From JBBDWR01 sp040902745 (lineage in GTDB: Bacteria; Actinomycetota; UBA4738; HRBIN12): a stretch of DNA of 64,000 bases. Shown here one piece after another: positions 8,940-23,127 of the stretch. Made by a program: the position numbers and the translations under genes. The stretch is taken from the NCBI GenBank assembly GCA_040902745.1, contig JBBDWR010000013.1, positions 256,574 through 320,573 of the forward strand. The letters are read 5' to 3'. Numbering within the stretch: the first letter of the stretch is position 1; every line of letters begins with the position of its first letter. Under the pieces are notes generated by a model that saw only the letters and a program-made list of their open reading frames with translations, did not search any database and had not been told where the DNA came from.

Positions 8940-11900
8940 TCAGGCGGGGCGGAGCACGGTGAGCACGCTGCGGGCGGTTTCGGCGACCTCCGGGATCGGA
9001 TCGGAGTCCACGACACGTGCGACGGCGTCCGCAGAGTTCGGATCGCCCAGGGCACCGAGCGACTCCAGCGCGGCCGTCCGAACATGCTGATCCGGATCCC
9101 CCAGAGCGGCGAGCGCGTGTCCCACGGCCTGTGGTCCTCCGATCGCCGCGATCGCCGTCATCGCTCGACGTCGGATCTTCGGATCCATCGAGTTGAGTCG
9201 TTCGACGAAGTGGTCCATGCCGACGATCTGCTGCAACAGGTTGCCGATCGTCGGGACCATGTCCGGGTTGGAGTGCAGTAGGACGTCGACGAGCAGCTCG
9301 GTTGCGGAGCCACCCATCTTGTTGAGCAGATCGATCGCCTGGTCGCGCAGGGCCGGCGTGGCCAGTACGCCGGCCAACCTCCGGGCGACCGCGGGCGAGC
9401 TCCACTCGGTCAGCACCTGACTTGCCGTCTCGCGGACCTCCTTGCTCGGGTCCTGGAGCGCGGCGACGAGGAAGCCGAGCACGGCTTCGCTGTCGATCAC
9501 CCCCAGGGCTCGGACCACCTGCTCCCGGACGCCCGGGTCGGGGTCGGAAAGCGAGCCACCCAGCGATTGCGCTGCCTGAGGGCTCTTGATCTTCCCGAGC
9601 GAGGAGGCGGCCTGACGTCGCACATCGGCAACAGGGTCCTGCAGCGCTTGGATGCAGGCCTGCACGCTCGCCTCGGTCCCCCCCTGTCCCGCCAGAGCGA
9701 CGGCGAGCCGACGCTCCTCCGGGTCGGGCGCCTGCGCGTGCTGCAATGCGAGGTCGGCGACGCGGACGGGATCGGCGCGAGCCAACGCATCGATCAGCTC
9801 GGATCGCTGCTCGGGGCGTGTCTTCGTGAGCGCACCCCATACGGTGTCCAGATCTTCGGTGGCCAACGAGGCGAGGTGCGGAAGCGCAGCGCGCCAGACG
9901 CGATCGTCCAAGTCGTCCAGCGCGCGGGTCAGCAATTCACTCGCAGCGCTCCCAGCGCCGACGGGCAGCGCTGAAACGGCCGCAGCACGAACCGACGGAT
10001 CGGGATCGGCGAGCGCCTGGGTCAGCGCATGCACGCGTTCGTCGGCCGAACCGCGGGCGACCACCGCGATCGCGGCGGTGCGCACCGCCGGCGATGAATC
10101 GGACGTCAGGGACCGCGTCGCGGCCTGGGCCGAGTCCGGCTCGCCCGAGTTCGCGAGCACCTCGAGCACCGCGATGCGCACGTCGGGATCGGGGTCGCCC
10201 AGGCGCTGCTCGAGCGCGGGGAGTGCCGCCCGACCCGCGACCTCCCACAGGAAGTGGACGGCGGCGGGCTTACGCTCGCGCGTGACCGAGTCGAGCGCGC
10301 GTACGAGTTGATCGGTCTCGATCGGGATCGAGGACAGTGCCCGCCGGAACGGCTCCTGACGCTCACCGTGCAGCGCAGCGCCGCGATCGAGCAGAGCGGG
10401 CGCGGACTCCGTAAGCCCGCGCAACTCCGCCACCTGTGCGGCGATCTGGGGGAGGTCCGGGTCGTCAGAGCGTGCGGCCTCGTTCACCCACGATGCCATC
10501 ACGGAACGATCCACGTCGGTGAGTGCCGCTCCCGCCCGCTCCCGCACACCGTCGTCGGGATCGCCCAACGCTCGCGCGAGCGCGGTGATCATCTCGCCCT
10601 CCGCCGCTTGCTCGACCTGACTCGTTCCGTCGGCTTCAGGGTGAGGAGGCGGCGGCGTGGCTGGGCGCTCGAGCTCGGCGATATGGGCGGACGCCTGTTG
10701 TGCGCTCGTGCGTATCTCGTCCAAGGGGTCAGCGGTGAGTTCGGACAGCGCGCGGATCGCTCCCGCAGAACCCTCGAGGGCAAGCAGGCGCGCGGCTCCG
10801 AGGCGTCGGTCGTCCGTCGCGTGCAACTGGTCGGTCAGGCTCGAGAGGCCGAGGCCGCGCGCGAGTTCTGCGAACGGGGCTGCCTCTGTGTCGTTCGGCG
10901 GGGACTCCATCCGCGCGATCGCGTTCAAGGCGCCCGTGAGCTGTTCGTCGTCGGCTCCGCTGCCGCGCGAAACGAGCTCAGGGAGCACCTCGAGCGCGGC
11001 CTGTTGGGTGAGCGGGGAGTGGCGAGCGCCGAGCAAGGGGAGCAACGTCGCGAGGTCACGCTCGCCACGCGCCGCGGCGAGTCGAACGGCTTGGGACCGA
11101 ACCTCGTCGTCGGGATCCTGAAGCGCTTGCTGCACCGACGCGTCCGGGAGCAGGTCCGCCTGTGCCTCGAGCGCGGCGAGCGCCTGCTTTCGCACCTGCT
11201 GGTCGGGATCTTTCGCGAGCGCGAGGACGCGTTCGACGTCCGAAGCGGCGAGGCCGCGATCGGTGAGCGTGACGAGCGCCTCCCGCCGAAGGTCGGGTTC
11301 GGGCGCGTCGAGCGACGGCTGGGGGGCAGCCGGAGGGAGAGGCTGTTCCGGCTGGACGGTCTCCGCGACGGGTTCCGGTTCCGACGCAAGCTCGCGCTTC
11401 TGTTTGCTCTTCGCTTTCGGTTTGGGCGCAGGTTCGGGTTCGGGTTCGGGTTCGGCCTCGGGTTCGGCCTCGGGTTCGGCCTCCGGCTCCGGCTCGGGTT
11501 CGGGCTCGGGCTCGGGTTCGGGCTCGGGCTCGGGCTCCGGCTCCGGCTCCGGCTCGGATTCTGGTTCCGACCCAGGTTCGGGTTCGGNNNNNNNNNNNNN
11601 NNNNNNNNNNNNNNNNNNNNNNNNNNNNNNNNNNNNNNNNNNNNNNNNNNNNNNNNNNNNNNNNNNNNNNNNNNNNNNNNNNNNNNNGGCTCCGGCTCCG
11701 GCTCCGGCTCGGATTCTGGTTCCGACCCAGGTTCGGGTTCGGGCTCGGGCTCGGGCTCCGGCTCCGGCTCCGGCTCCGGCTCGGATTCTGGTTCCGACCC
11801 AGGTTCGGGTTCGGCCTCAGCCTCGGCCTCGGCAGCTTCGACATGGATCGCCGGAGCTTCCGAGTCCGTGTCGGCACCGAGGTGGATCATTGCGGGATCC

Positions 11901-12100
11901 TCGCCATCGGGACGCTCGTCCGTGGCGACCGAGGATCCCAGTGGCTTCTGTTCCGCGTCGTCGTCGTCCTCGTCGGCCAGCGCTTCCTGCCGCTCGGCCA
12001 GCGCTTTCAGGCTGCGGTACCAGTCGGACTCATAGGCGTCTACACCGTCGCCTGACGGCCCCATCGTGCCTCCGACCTGGCTCGCGCCCTCATCCGCCAT
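8940..12100 (-). CDS. Acidic (Glu-Pro)n HEAT-repeat protein, interrupted by an assembly gap
   Basis: One gene read on the minus strand from ATG 12100 to TGA 8940. The N-terminus ([11 protein letters not shown]) is followed by a very acidic segment of Glu-Pro and Glu-Ser-Glu-Pro repeats. A run of 100 N falls inside this repeat, and the two sides are in different frames only because the gap length is arbitrary. After the repeat, at least 22 tandem HEAT/PBS-lyase-type helical repeats follow (for example [18 protein letters not shown] and [14 protein letters not shown]), ending in [16 protein letters not shown] arrays are protein-interaction scaffolds; no enzymatic motif is visible. The total length is unknown, at least about 1,020 residues. 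Its promoter region is 5' of the convergent dcd gene, and the two-component pair follows on the same strand upstream. Confidence 0.75.
11399..11830 (-). repeat. Hexanucleotide-type low-complexity repeat encoding Glu-Pro
   Basis: Tandem GGCTCC/GGTTCG/GGCTCG units (plus strand) encode runs of Glu-Pro on the minus strand. A longer unit that includes GGCTCGGATTCTGGTTCC and GACCCAGGTTCG appears three times (near 11552, 11709 and 11781). The array collapses around the N-gap. Such repeats expand and contract by slippage. Confidence 0.85.
11588..11687. other. Assembly gap (100 N)
   Basis: Exactly 100 undetermined bases inside the Glu-Pro repeat. The round number and the near-identical repeats on both sides indicate a scaffold join of unknown true size. 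Confidence 0.97.
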
Positions 12101-12125
12101 CGTTGACTACCCAGGCTACCCAGCG

Positions 12126-12836
12126 TCAGCGCCGCTGAGCAGTGGGACGCGGACGGTCGTCGCCGTTGTCCTCTTCCTTCTCCTGCCCCGGAGGGCCGAT
12201 GCCCATCGATACGGCGGCCATGGCTGCCTGCGTTCGGTTCGTCACTCCGAGCTTGCGGAACACGGCAGCCAGGTGGGCCTTGACGGTCTTCTCCGACAGA
12301 TACAGGTTCTGCGCGATGTCGCGGTTGCTTCGACCCTCAGACAGCAGTCCGAGGATGTCGCGCTCGCGGCTCGTCAGGTTGTAGTCCTGACGGCCGGGAC
12401 CGTCGTGCGGCTTTTCGTTCGCCTCGACGTCCTCGAAGAGGTTCTGGATCACCTTCGGCGAAAGGACGTTCCCGCTGCCCGACAGAGCGACTCGGATCGC
12501 CTGACCGAGGTCGTCCGGTGTGGCGTCCTTGAGCAGGTACCCCGCGGCTCCGTCGGCCAGCGCCCGCTTGACGTAGACGGCCTGGTCGTAGGTCGAGAGC
12601 ATGATGACCGGCACGTCCTTCCATCCTTCCTTCAAGGTCCGCAGCAGCTCGAGGCCGTCGATGCCGGGCATGCGCACATCGACGAGCGCAACCTCGACGC
12701 CGCCTTGTTCCATCAGGACCACGGCTTCGTCGGACCCGCCGGCCTCGACCACCTCGGCGTCGGGGAAACATTCGCGGACCACGTGCGCCATCCCCCGACG
12801 GACGAGTGCATGGTCGTCGACGATCATCAGCTTCAT
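12126..12836 (-). CDS. NarL/LuxR-family response regulator
   Basis: A 236-residue two-component regulator. The receiver domain starts MKLMIVDDHALVRRG, with phospho-acceptor aspartate in ALVDVRMPGIDG (about residue 55), a switch Thr/Ser in MLSTYD and lysine in YLLKDA. A short linker leads to a LuxR-type HTH (LTSRERDILGLLSEGRSN, LSEKTVKAHLAAVFRKLG). The C-terminus is a charged tail. Its start codon overlaps the stop of the upstream histidine kinase by 4 nt, so the pair is translated together and is presumably a cognate system. The signal and targets are unknown. Confidence 0.93.
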   Translation of the reverse strand: MKLMIVDDHALVRRGMAHVVRECFPDAEVVEAGGSDEAVVLMEQGGVEVALVDVRMPGIDGLELLRTLKEGWKDVPVIMLSTYDQAVYVKRALADGAAGYLLKDATPDDLGQAIRVALSGSGNVLSPKVIQNLFEDVEANEKPHDGPGRQDYNLTSRERDILGLLSEGRSNRDIAQNLYLSEKTVKAHLAAVFRKLGVTNRTQAAMAAVSMGIGPPGQEKEEDNGDDRPRPTAQRR

Positions 12837-14119
12837 CGGCTCTCTCCTTCGGTCTTCGTGGATGCGATCGGTAGTGCCGCGATCACCCGGGTTCCCTCTC
12901 CCGGGGTTGATACGAACTCGAGCGTGCCGCTCGTGTCTGCGACGCGCTCGCGGATCAGCGCGATCCCGAGATGTCCCGGTGCTTCACGGGCCGTGTCCGG
13001 ATCGAACCCGTTGCCGCTGTCGGCGATCTCGACGATGAGGTTGGGATCGGCCACGCGAACGGCGACACGGATCCGGTCAACATCTGCGTGCTTGGCCGCA
13101 TTCGCGATCGATTCGCGGATGACCTGGTGAAGTGCGGACAGCGTGTCCTCACTCACGGAGTCGAAGTCGCATTCGATCGCCGTTTCGACCTGCAGCTTCC
13201 AGCGCTCGGCGACGCCTCGCACGAACGCGAGGATGCGATCGCTCTGTGTCGCGGCGGGATCGTCCTCGCGCGTGAGGTCGAACAGGATGCCTCGCAGATC
13301 GAAGAGAGAGCGTCGGAGTTCCGACGTGGCTTCATCGAGCGCATCCGCGACCCGTGGATCGGTCTCGGGTCCGGTCCGCAGCCGCTGAAGCTCCAGGAAC
13401 GAGGCGGTCACCGATTGCGTGAGGCCGTCGTGGATCTCGCCGGCCCATCGGGCACGCTCCACGTCGAGTCGGCGAGCGACGACGGCGTCACGATCGGTGA
13501 GTGCTTCTCGAGCGATCGAGAGCGCGCGTCCGACGGTGGCGAGCGCTTTCGCGGATACGGGGTCGCTCGTATGTCCTGCAAGGATGAGTTCGACACGATC
13601 GCGAGCAGCGAACGCCCCGATCAAGTGAGGAGCGCTCGCACCCATGACGACGCCGAGCTGCTGCACCGTCGCCGCATCGATCGCCTTGGTGCTGTCGAGC
13701 CGACCGAGATCCGATCGCACACCTCGTGGCACGGCGGCCGGACGGCGGTTGTCCGGCCAGCCCAGGATCCGAACGCGTCCGCCTTGCTCGTACGCGATCA
13801 CGAGCTCATCGGCGCCGAGCACGGTCGCCGCCTCGGCGAGGAGTGTCGGAAAAGTCGTGTCGGCCCGGCGGAGGGCACCACGGATCACATCGAGCGTGTC
13901 GATCGCAACGTCATGATCCGCCTCTGAAGGTTCGCCGACTTCGTTGCTCCCGATCGGGAACACGATCAGGCCCTCGGCACGTCCCTCGATCACGTCCTCC
14001 AGCGGCGCAGAGCCATCGCTCACAGCCGCGACGGCGTCGGCACCCAGCAGCCGCGCGACGCGTCGGCAGGCGTCGGCAGCTTCCTCGCCGGCGACATCCC
14101 GGCTCTGTGTGTCCTGCAC
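12833..14119 (-). CDS. Soluble NarL-type sensor histidine kinase (HisKA_3)
   Basis: A 428-residue kinase without membrane segments. Residues 1-210 look like a sensory region with GAF-like parts (TFPTLLAEAATVLGADELVIAY). The dimerisation/phosphotransfer box contains GEIHDGLTQSV with the phospho-accepting His at about residue 230. The HATPase_c domain has VIRESIANAAKHA (N box), IADSGNGFDP (G1) and GHLGIALIRERV (G2). It starts with GTG at 14119 and is followed by its response regulator with a 4-nt overlap. Absence of a transmembrane part suggests an intracellular signal. It is transcribed divergently from the heat-shock operon, 301 bp away. Confidence 0.9.
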   Translation of the reverse strand: MQDTQSRDVAGEEAADACRRVARLLGADAVAAVSDGSAPLEDVIEGRAEGLIVFPIGSNEVGEPSEADHDVAIDTLDVIRGALRRADTTFPTLLAEAATVLGADELVIAYEQGGRVRILGWPDNRRPAAVPRGVRSDLGRLDSTKAIDAATVQQLGVVMGASAPHLIGAFAARDRVELILAGHTSDPVSAKALATVGRALSIAREALTDRDAVVARRLDVERARWAGEIHDGLTQSVTASFLELQRLRTGPETDPRVADALDEATSELRRSLFDLRGILFDLTREDDPAATQSDRILAFVRGVAERWKLQVETAIECDFDSVSEDTLSALHQVIRESIANAAKHADVDRIRVAVRVADPNLIVEIADSGNGFDPDTAREAPGHLGIALIRERVADTSGTLEFVSTPGEGTRVIAALPIASTKTEGESR

Positions 14120-14420
14120 GATCGGATCGCCCTCCAGTGGACTTTCGGTCTAGTTCCTTTTCGGTCGAATGGCCCTTGGGCTTGACCGCATGCGGCTACA
14201 GAGGTCCGTGCGACTCAGGAACTTCTGCCGGAGGAGGGTCGGCGTTCGGGGGACCGTCCTCTCAGAACCCCCCCGGGGGGGGGCACTCTCCGCGGTTCTT
14301 CGGAACCGACGCAGGCCCGGGATCACCCTCTGAACATTGACAATGATGCACTCAACTTCTATCATCTGTCTGTACTCATATCCTTGCAACCCACGCTCGT
14401 CGAGCCAGGAGGAATCTGCG
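14120..14420. other. Divergent intergenic region between the histidine kinase and dnaK
   Basis: 301 bp without a gene. It holds a C7G9 run at 14268-14283, the dnaK promoter with its overlapping repressor-type inverted repeat at 14336-14365, and a leader of about 45-50 nt with a strong AGGAGGA ribosome-binding site at 14407-14413. No clear promoter is visible for the kinase on the minus strand. Confidence 0.7.
14336..14365 (+). promoter_or_regulatory. dnaK operon promoter overlapping a HAIR-like HspR operator
   Basis: The -35 TTGACA (14337-14342) and -10 TATCAT (14360-14365) are separated by exactly 17 bp, giving a near-perfect housekeeping promoter. Overlapping the -35 and spacer is ATTGACA-N7-ACTCAAC (14336-14356). 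It resembles the HspR-associated inverted repeat CTTGAGT-N7-ACTCAAG: the right half keeps ACTCAA and the left keeps TTGA. Because hspR is the fourth gene of the operon, autorepression is the natural reading. A bound repressor would cover the -35. Confidence 0.75.
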
Positions 14421-16282
<1,862 letters not shown>

Positions 16283-16283
<1 letters not shown>

Positions 16284-16867
16284 TGGTCTCCGATCGCGGC
16301 GAGCATCGTCCCGAAGAGGCACCGCGAGATCCGGCCGAGCCACCGAGCATCAAGGTGACCGATCGCAGACGCGTGCGAGCGGACGACGTGCCCGCTGCGG
16401 CGGTGCTCGATACCGATGACGAGCTCGCGCTGGCCCTGCGCAAGGCCGAGGAGTACCGGGAGCACCTGCAGCGACTGCAGGCCGACTTCGACAACTACCG
16501 CAAGCGGATGGTGAAGGAGCAGGCGCGTGCAGTGGAGATGGCGGCCGAGCCGCTCGTGCGGCGGCTCCTCGAGGTCGTGGACGATTTCGACCTCGCGATG
16601 CTCTCGGTCGACGAAGGTGAGCGGGCGGAAGAGCCGTTCGTCAAGGGCGTGGAACTCGTGTACGCGAAGCTGTTCGAGGCGCTACGAGCCGAGGGCCTCG
16701 AACGCATCGACGCCGAAGGCAAGCCGTTCGATCCGAACGAGCACGAGGCACTGATGCAGACGGGGGACGGTGAGGGTGACCCCGTGGTCGCGGAGGTGTT
16801 CCGCCAGGGCTATCGATTGGGCGAGCGGGTGTTGCGCCCCGCCCAGGTACGGGTCTCGCGCGACTAA
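16283..16867 (+). CDS. grpE: Nucleotide exchange factor GrpE
   Basis: A 194-residue co-chaperone that releases ADP from DnaK. A disordered N-terminal arm (about 60 residues) precedes the dimerising helix (LRKAEEYREHLQRLQADFDNYRKRM) with the family motif DFDNYRKR. The C-terminal beta-domain ends GYRLGERVLRPAQVRVSRD, a typical GrpE ending. The ATG shares its A with the dnaK stop (TGATG), so translation is coupled. dnaJ follows after 37 nt with its own ribosome-binding site. Confidence 0.96.
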
Positions 16868-16904
16868 CGGTCGTTCGAGAGGACGAGGAAGGGACGGCAC
16901 GACG

Positions 16905-18071
<1,167 letters not shown>

Positions 18072-18084
18072 GCGACGAAGGGTG

Positions 18085-18543
18085 ATGACGATGGACGAGA
18101 CGAGGAGGGATGGTCGGGGCGACGAGGCGCTCGAAGCCTCGGACGCCGACGCGCGCGCCGCCCTACGGAGCGCGCTCGACGAGGACCAGCGGGCCGTCTA
18201 CATCATCAGCGTGGCTGCGGAGCTTGCCGGAGTGCATCCGCAGACGCTGCGGATCTACGAGCGCAAGGGCCTGCTCGCGCCCAAGCGAACCGCAGGCAAC
18301 ACCCGCCGCTACTCGGCGGCCGATATCGCCCGGCTCCGGGCGATCCAGGTACTCACGCAGACCGAGGGGATCAACCTCGCCGGCGTGAAGATGATCATGC
18401 AACTGCAGGAGCGGATGGCCGAGCTGCAGCATCGAGCGGAGCAGATGCAACGCGAACTGCAGCGTCGGCGCCGCGAACGTGCCGGCGGATCCGCCGAGAT
18501 CGTCCCACTGCGCACGTGGCTGAACGTCCCATGGTCGCAGTGA
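18085..18543 (+). CDS. hspR: Heat-shock repressor HspR (MerR family)
   Basis: A 152-residue MerR-type regulator that binds HAIR sites and represses heat-shock genes, acting with DnaK as corepressor in actinobacteria. The HTH reads [26 protein letters not shown], with [16 protein letters not shown], characteristic of HspR. A coiled-coil C-terminus ([19 protein letters not shown]) gives dimerisation. The N-terminal 40 residues are an acidic extension. GTG 18064 is also possible, but the ATG at 18085 has the better AAGGGTG signal. The only HAIR-like site seen is at the dnaK promoter at 14336. Confidence 0.93.
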   Translation: MTMDETRRDGRGDEALEASDADARAALRSALDEDQRAVYIISVAAELAGVHPQTLRIYERKGLLAPKRTAGNTRRYSAADIARLRAIQVLTQTEGINLAGVKMIMQLQERMAELQHRAEQMQRELQRRRRERAGGSAEIVPLRTWLNVPWSQ

Positions 18544-18589
18544 GGGTTCGAACGGACCGAACGAGTCGGAAAGGGATCGGGCGACCGAT

Positions 18590-21190
<2,601 letters not shown>

Positions 21191-21260
21191 CCCGCGGCTC
21201 CGGCTCCGGCTCCGAAAGAGCACCTTTCAGACGCTGGCCAGGTCGTCGATACCGACAGAC

Positions 21261-21635
21261 GTGGAGGGCACGGGTGGTTCGGTTCCCGCGACGCGGACCG
21301 AACGGATGGCGTGGGTCGTCGGGATTTCGGCGTGGGTGGCTGGTTTCATCGTCTCGTTCGCTGGTGCCCAGGACGCTCTACTGATCGGAGTGTTCTGCCT
21401 CGCGGGAACGGCTACCGTCGTCGCCATCGCGGTGCGGAGCGGGCGCGTGCACCCTACCCCGCCTCCTCAGTCGGCGGCGGACCGCTGGAAGCGAGCCTCG
21501 GTCGGTCTGCTCAAGGTCATGGTTGCGGTCGTCCTCAACGCGCTGATCTTGATGCTCCTCTGGAGCCTGCTTCGCCAGAGCATGTTCGGCTGTGTGGCTG
21601 TGTCCGTGCTCCGATCCATGGGCAAGGCGGGATGA
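21261..21635 (+). CDS. Small integral membrane protein, unknown
   Basis: A 124-residue protein with a short polar N-terminus and three hydrophobic stretches: WVVGISAWVAGFIVSFAG, LLIGVFCLAGTATVVAIAV and VMVAVVLNALILMLLW. No recognisable motif. The GTG at 21261 is chosen because the frame upstream reads into the shadow of clpB. An ATG at 21306 (MAWVVG) would also keep all membrane segments. It lies between clpB and a membrane-anchored protein next to lemA. Confidence 0.5.
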   Translation: MEGTGGSVPATRTERMAWVVGISAWVAGFIVSFAGAQDALLIGVFCLAGTATVVAIAVRSGRVHPTPPPQSAADRWKRASVGLLKVMVAVVLNALILMLLWSLLRQSMFGCVAVSVLRSMGKAG

Positions 21636-21659
21636 TCGCGGCCCGCTGAAGTCACGAGC

Positions 21660-22364
21660 GTGGATGTCGATACCCATGTGATGGAAGCGCTCGTTTTCGT
21701 CGTGATCGTGCTCGTGGTTATCGCGGTAGCAGGCGTCTCCTTCTGGCTGAAGCAGAAGCGCCGACAGGGGTTCGCGCTGATGGCCCGCCAGCTCGGGATG
21801 TCGTTCTCGACCGCCGATCCGATCGGGGTGCTCGGGATGCCGTTCCGGTTGTTCCGGAAGGGGGACGGGCGTGGAGCCGAGAACTTCGTCCACGGAACGT
21901 GGCAGGGGTGCCACGTCGCCTTGTTCGACTTCTGGTACTACGAGCGGTCCAGCGACTCGAACGGGAGAAGCAGCAAGACCTACTATCGCTTCCAGTGTGT
22001 CGTCACGGAGATCGCTGCCGCGTGCTCGCCGGTGACGATCGGACCCGAGTCCGTACTGTCGCGGATCGCCGATGGCCTGGGCTTCGACGATCTGCAGTTC
22101 GAGTCCGAGGAGTTCAACCGCCGGTTCCAGGTGCAGTCCGGGGATCGCAAGTTCGCCTACGACCTCGTGGACGCTCGGATGATGGACTGGCTGCTGGGGA
22201 CCGGAGGTGCGTACAGCTTCGAGGCTTCCGGGAAGTGGCTGCTGACCTCCTGTCGCAAGCTGAAGCCCGTCGAGATCGTGCCGCTGCTGGGGCGAGCCAA
22301 GGGATTCACCGACCAGATCCCTCGGGTGGTGTACTCGCTGTACGGTCTTGGGGCCTCCGGCTAG
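21660..22364 (+). CDS. Membrane-anchored protein of the LemA neighbourhood, DUF3137-like pattern
   Basis: A 234-residue protein with one N-terminal membrane helix (ALVFVVIVLVVIAVAGVSFWL) and a soluble domain with many aromatic residues (VALFDFWYYERSS, KTYYRFQCVVTEI). A repeating pattern of FQVQSGDRKFAYDLVDARMMDWLL and SGKWLL resembles proteins often found beside lemA. The start is GTG 21660, close behind the previous gene. lemA follows 31 nt after its stop, and a TAGGCT -10-like hexamer overlaps its end (22362-22367), so lemA may have its own promoter. Function unknown. Confidence 0.6.
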   Translation: MDVDTHVMEALVFVVIVLVVIAVAGVSFWLKQKRRQGFALMARQLGMSFSTADPIGVLGMPFRLFRKGDGRGAENFVHGTWQGCHVALFDFWYYERSSDSNGRSSKTYYRFQCVVTEIAAACSPVTIGPESVLSRIADGLGFDDLQFESEEFNRRFQVQSGDRKFAYDLVDARMMDWLLGTGGAYSFEASGKWLLTSCRKLKPVEIVPLLGRAKGFTDQIPRVVYSLYGLGASG

Positions 22365-22395
22365 GCTGTCGGAGAGTCGACGAAAGGAACCACCG

Positions 22396-23109
22396 GTGAT
22401 CGTGGTCTGGATCCTGCTCGGGCTGGCCGTGCTCCTGCTGCTGTGGGGCGTGTTCAGCTACAACCGGTTCGTCTCCCAGCGCAACCTGATCAAGGATGCC
22501 TGGTCGAACATCTCCACCGAGCTGCAGCGACGCTACGACCTGATCCCGAACCTGGTCGAGACGGTCAAGGGCTACGCGCAGCACGAACAGGGAACCTTCG
22601 AGGCGGTGACCAAAGCCCGCGCCGCTGCCACCGCTGCCACGGGTTCGCCCGAGGCCCAGGCGGCGGCCGAGGGGCCGCTGATCGCCGCGCTGCGCCAGCT
22701 GCTCGCCGTCGCCGAGGCCTATCCCGATCTGAAGGCGAACGAGAACTTCCTCGCTCTGCAGTCCGAGCTGGCGAACACCGAAGATCGTCTGCAGACCTCG
22801 CGGCGTTTCTACAACGCCAACGTCCGGCAATACAACGAGCGCGTGCAGTCAGTCCCGTCCAACGTGATCGCGAACATGTTCAAGTTCCAGGCCGAGGAGT
22901 ACTTCGAGGTCGAGGACTCGATCCGCGACGCCGGCGCGCCGCAGGTGAACTTCACGCAGGAAGGGCCGGGCGTCAGCTACGACAACAGGGGCAGCGGTGC
23001 GAACCGTCCCCCCGGCGGGGAGCCGCCGTCCGGCGGAGGGAGCACGTCGGCCCCGCCGCCCGGGGCCCCGCCTGCAGCCCCGCCACCTCCGGCCGCGCCC
23101 GGCACATAG
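22396..23109 (+). CDS. lemA: LemA family protein
   Basis: A 237-residue LemA protein. It has an N-terminal membrane helix (VVWILLGLAVLLLLWGVFSYN) followed by the conserved RNLIKDAWSNISTELQRRYDLIPNL and LVETVKGYAQHE. The four-helix bundle ends in NVRQYNERVQSVPSNVIANMF, then EYFEVED, as in all family members. The C-terminal 60 residues are an unusual Gly/Pro-rich tail (PPGGEPPSGGGSTSAPPPG) absent from most LemA proteins. Function is unknown across the family. The GTG at 22396 has a GAAAGGA ribosome-binding site. It is convergent with the MFS gene, with an 18-bp A-rich gap. Confidence 0.92.
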   Translation: MIVVWILLGLAVLLLLWGVFSYNRFVSQRNLIKDAWSNISTELQRRYDLIPNLVETVKGYAQHEQGTFEAVTKARAAATAATGSPEAQAAAEGPLIAALRQLLAVAEAYPDLKANENFLALQSELANTEDRLQTSRRFYNANVRQYNERVQSVPSNVIANMFKFQAEEYFEVEDSIRDAGAPQVNFTQEGPGVSYDNRGSGANRPPGGEPPSGGGSTSAPPPGAPPAAPPPPAAPGT

Positions 23110-23127
23110 CCAAAAAAGACAACCCGG

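Noticed and set aside
8935..8947. CCGCCT-C-AGGCGG hairpin between dcd and the HEAT gene
   Set aside because: One-base loop and overlap with a stop codon; no U-run. Too weak to call a terminator.
7153..9840. 895-codon open frame on the minus strand across trpD and dcd
   Set aside because: Antisense shadow in high-GC DNA. The plus strand encodes well-recognised TrpD and Dcd, and the minus frame is Arg/Gly/His-rich without motifs.
11399..11830. Repeat array considered as CRISPR
   Set aside because: Units are contiguous 6-bp coding repeats without spacers and encode Glu-Pro; no cas genes in the window.
10254..12035. 593-codon plus-strand open frame across the HEAT gene and the N-gap
   Set aside because: It is the complement of Glu-Pro and HEAT repeats (Gly-Phe and Gly-Ser runs). 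The minus strand has regular HEAT motifs.
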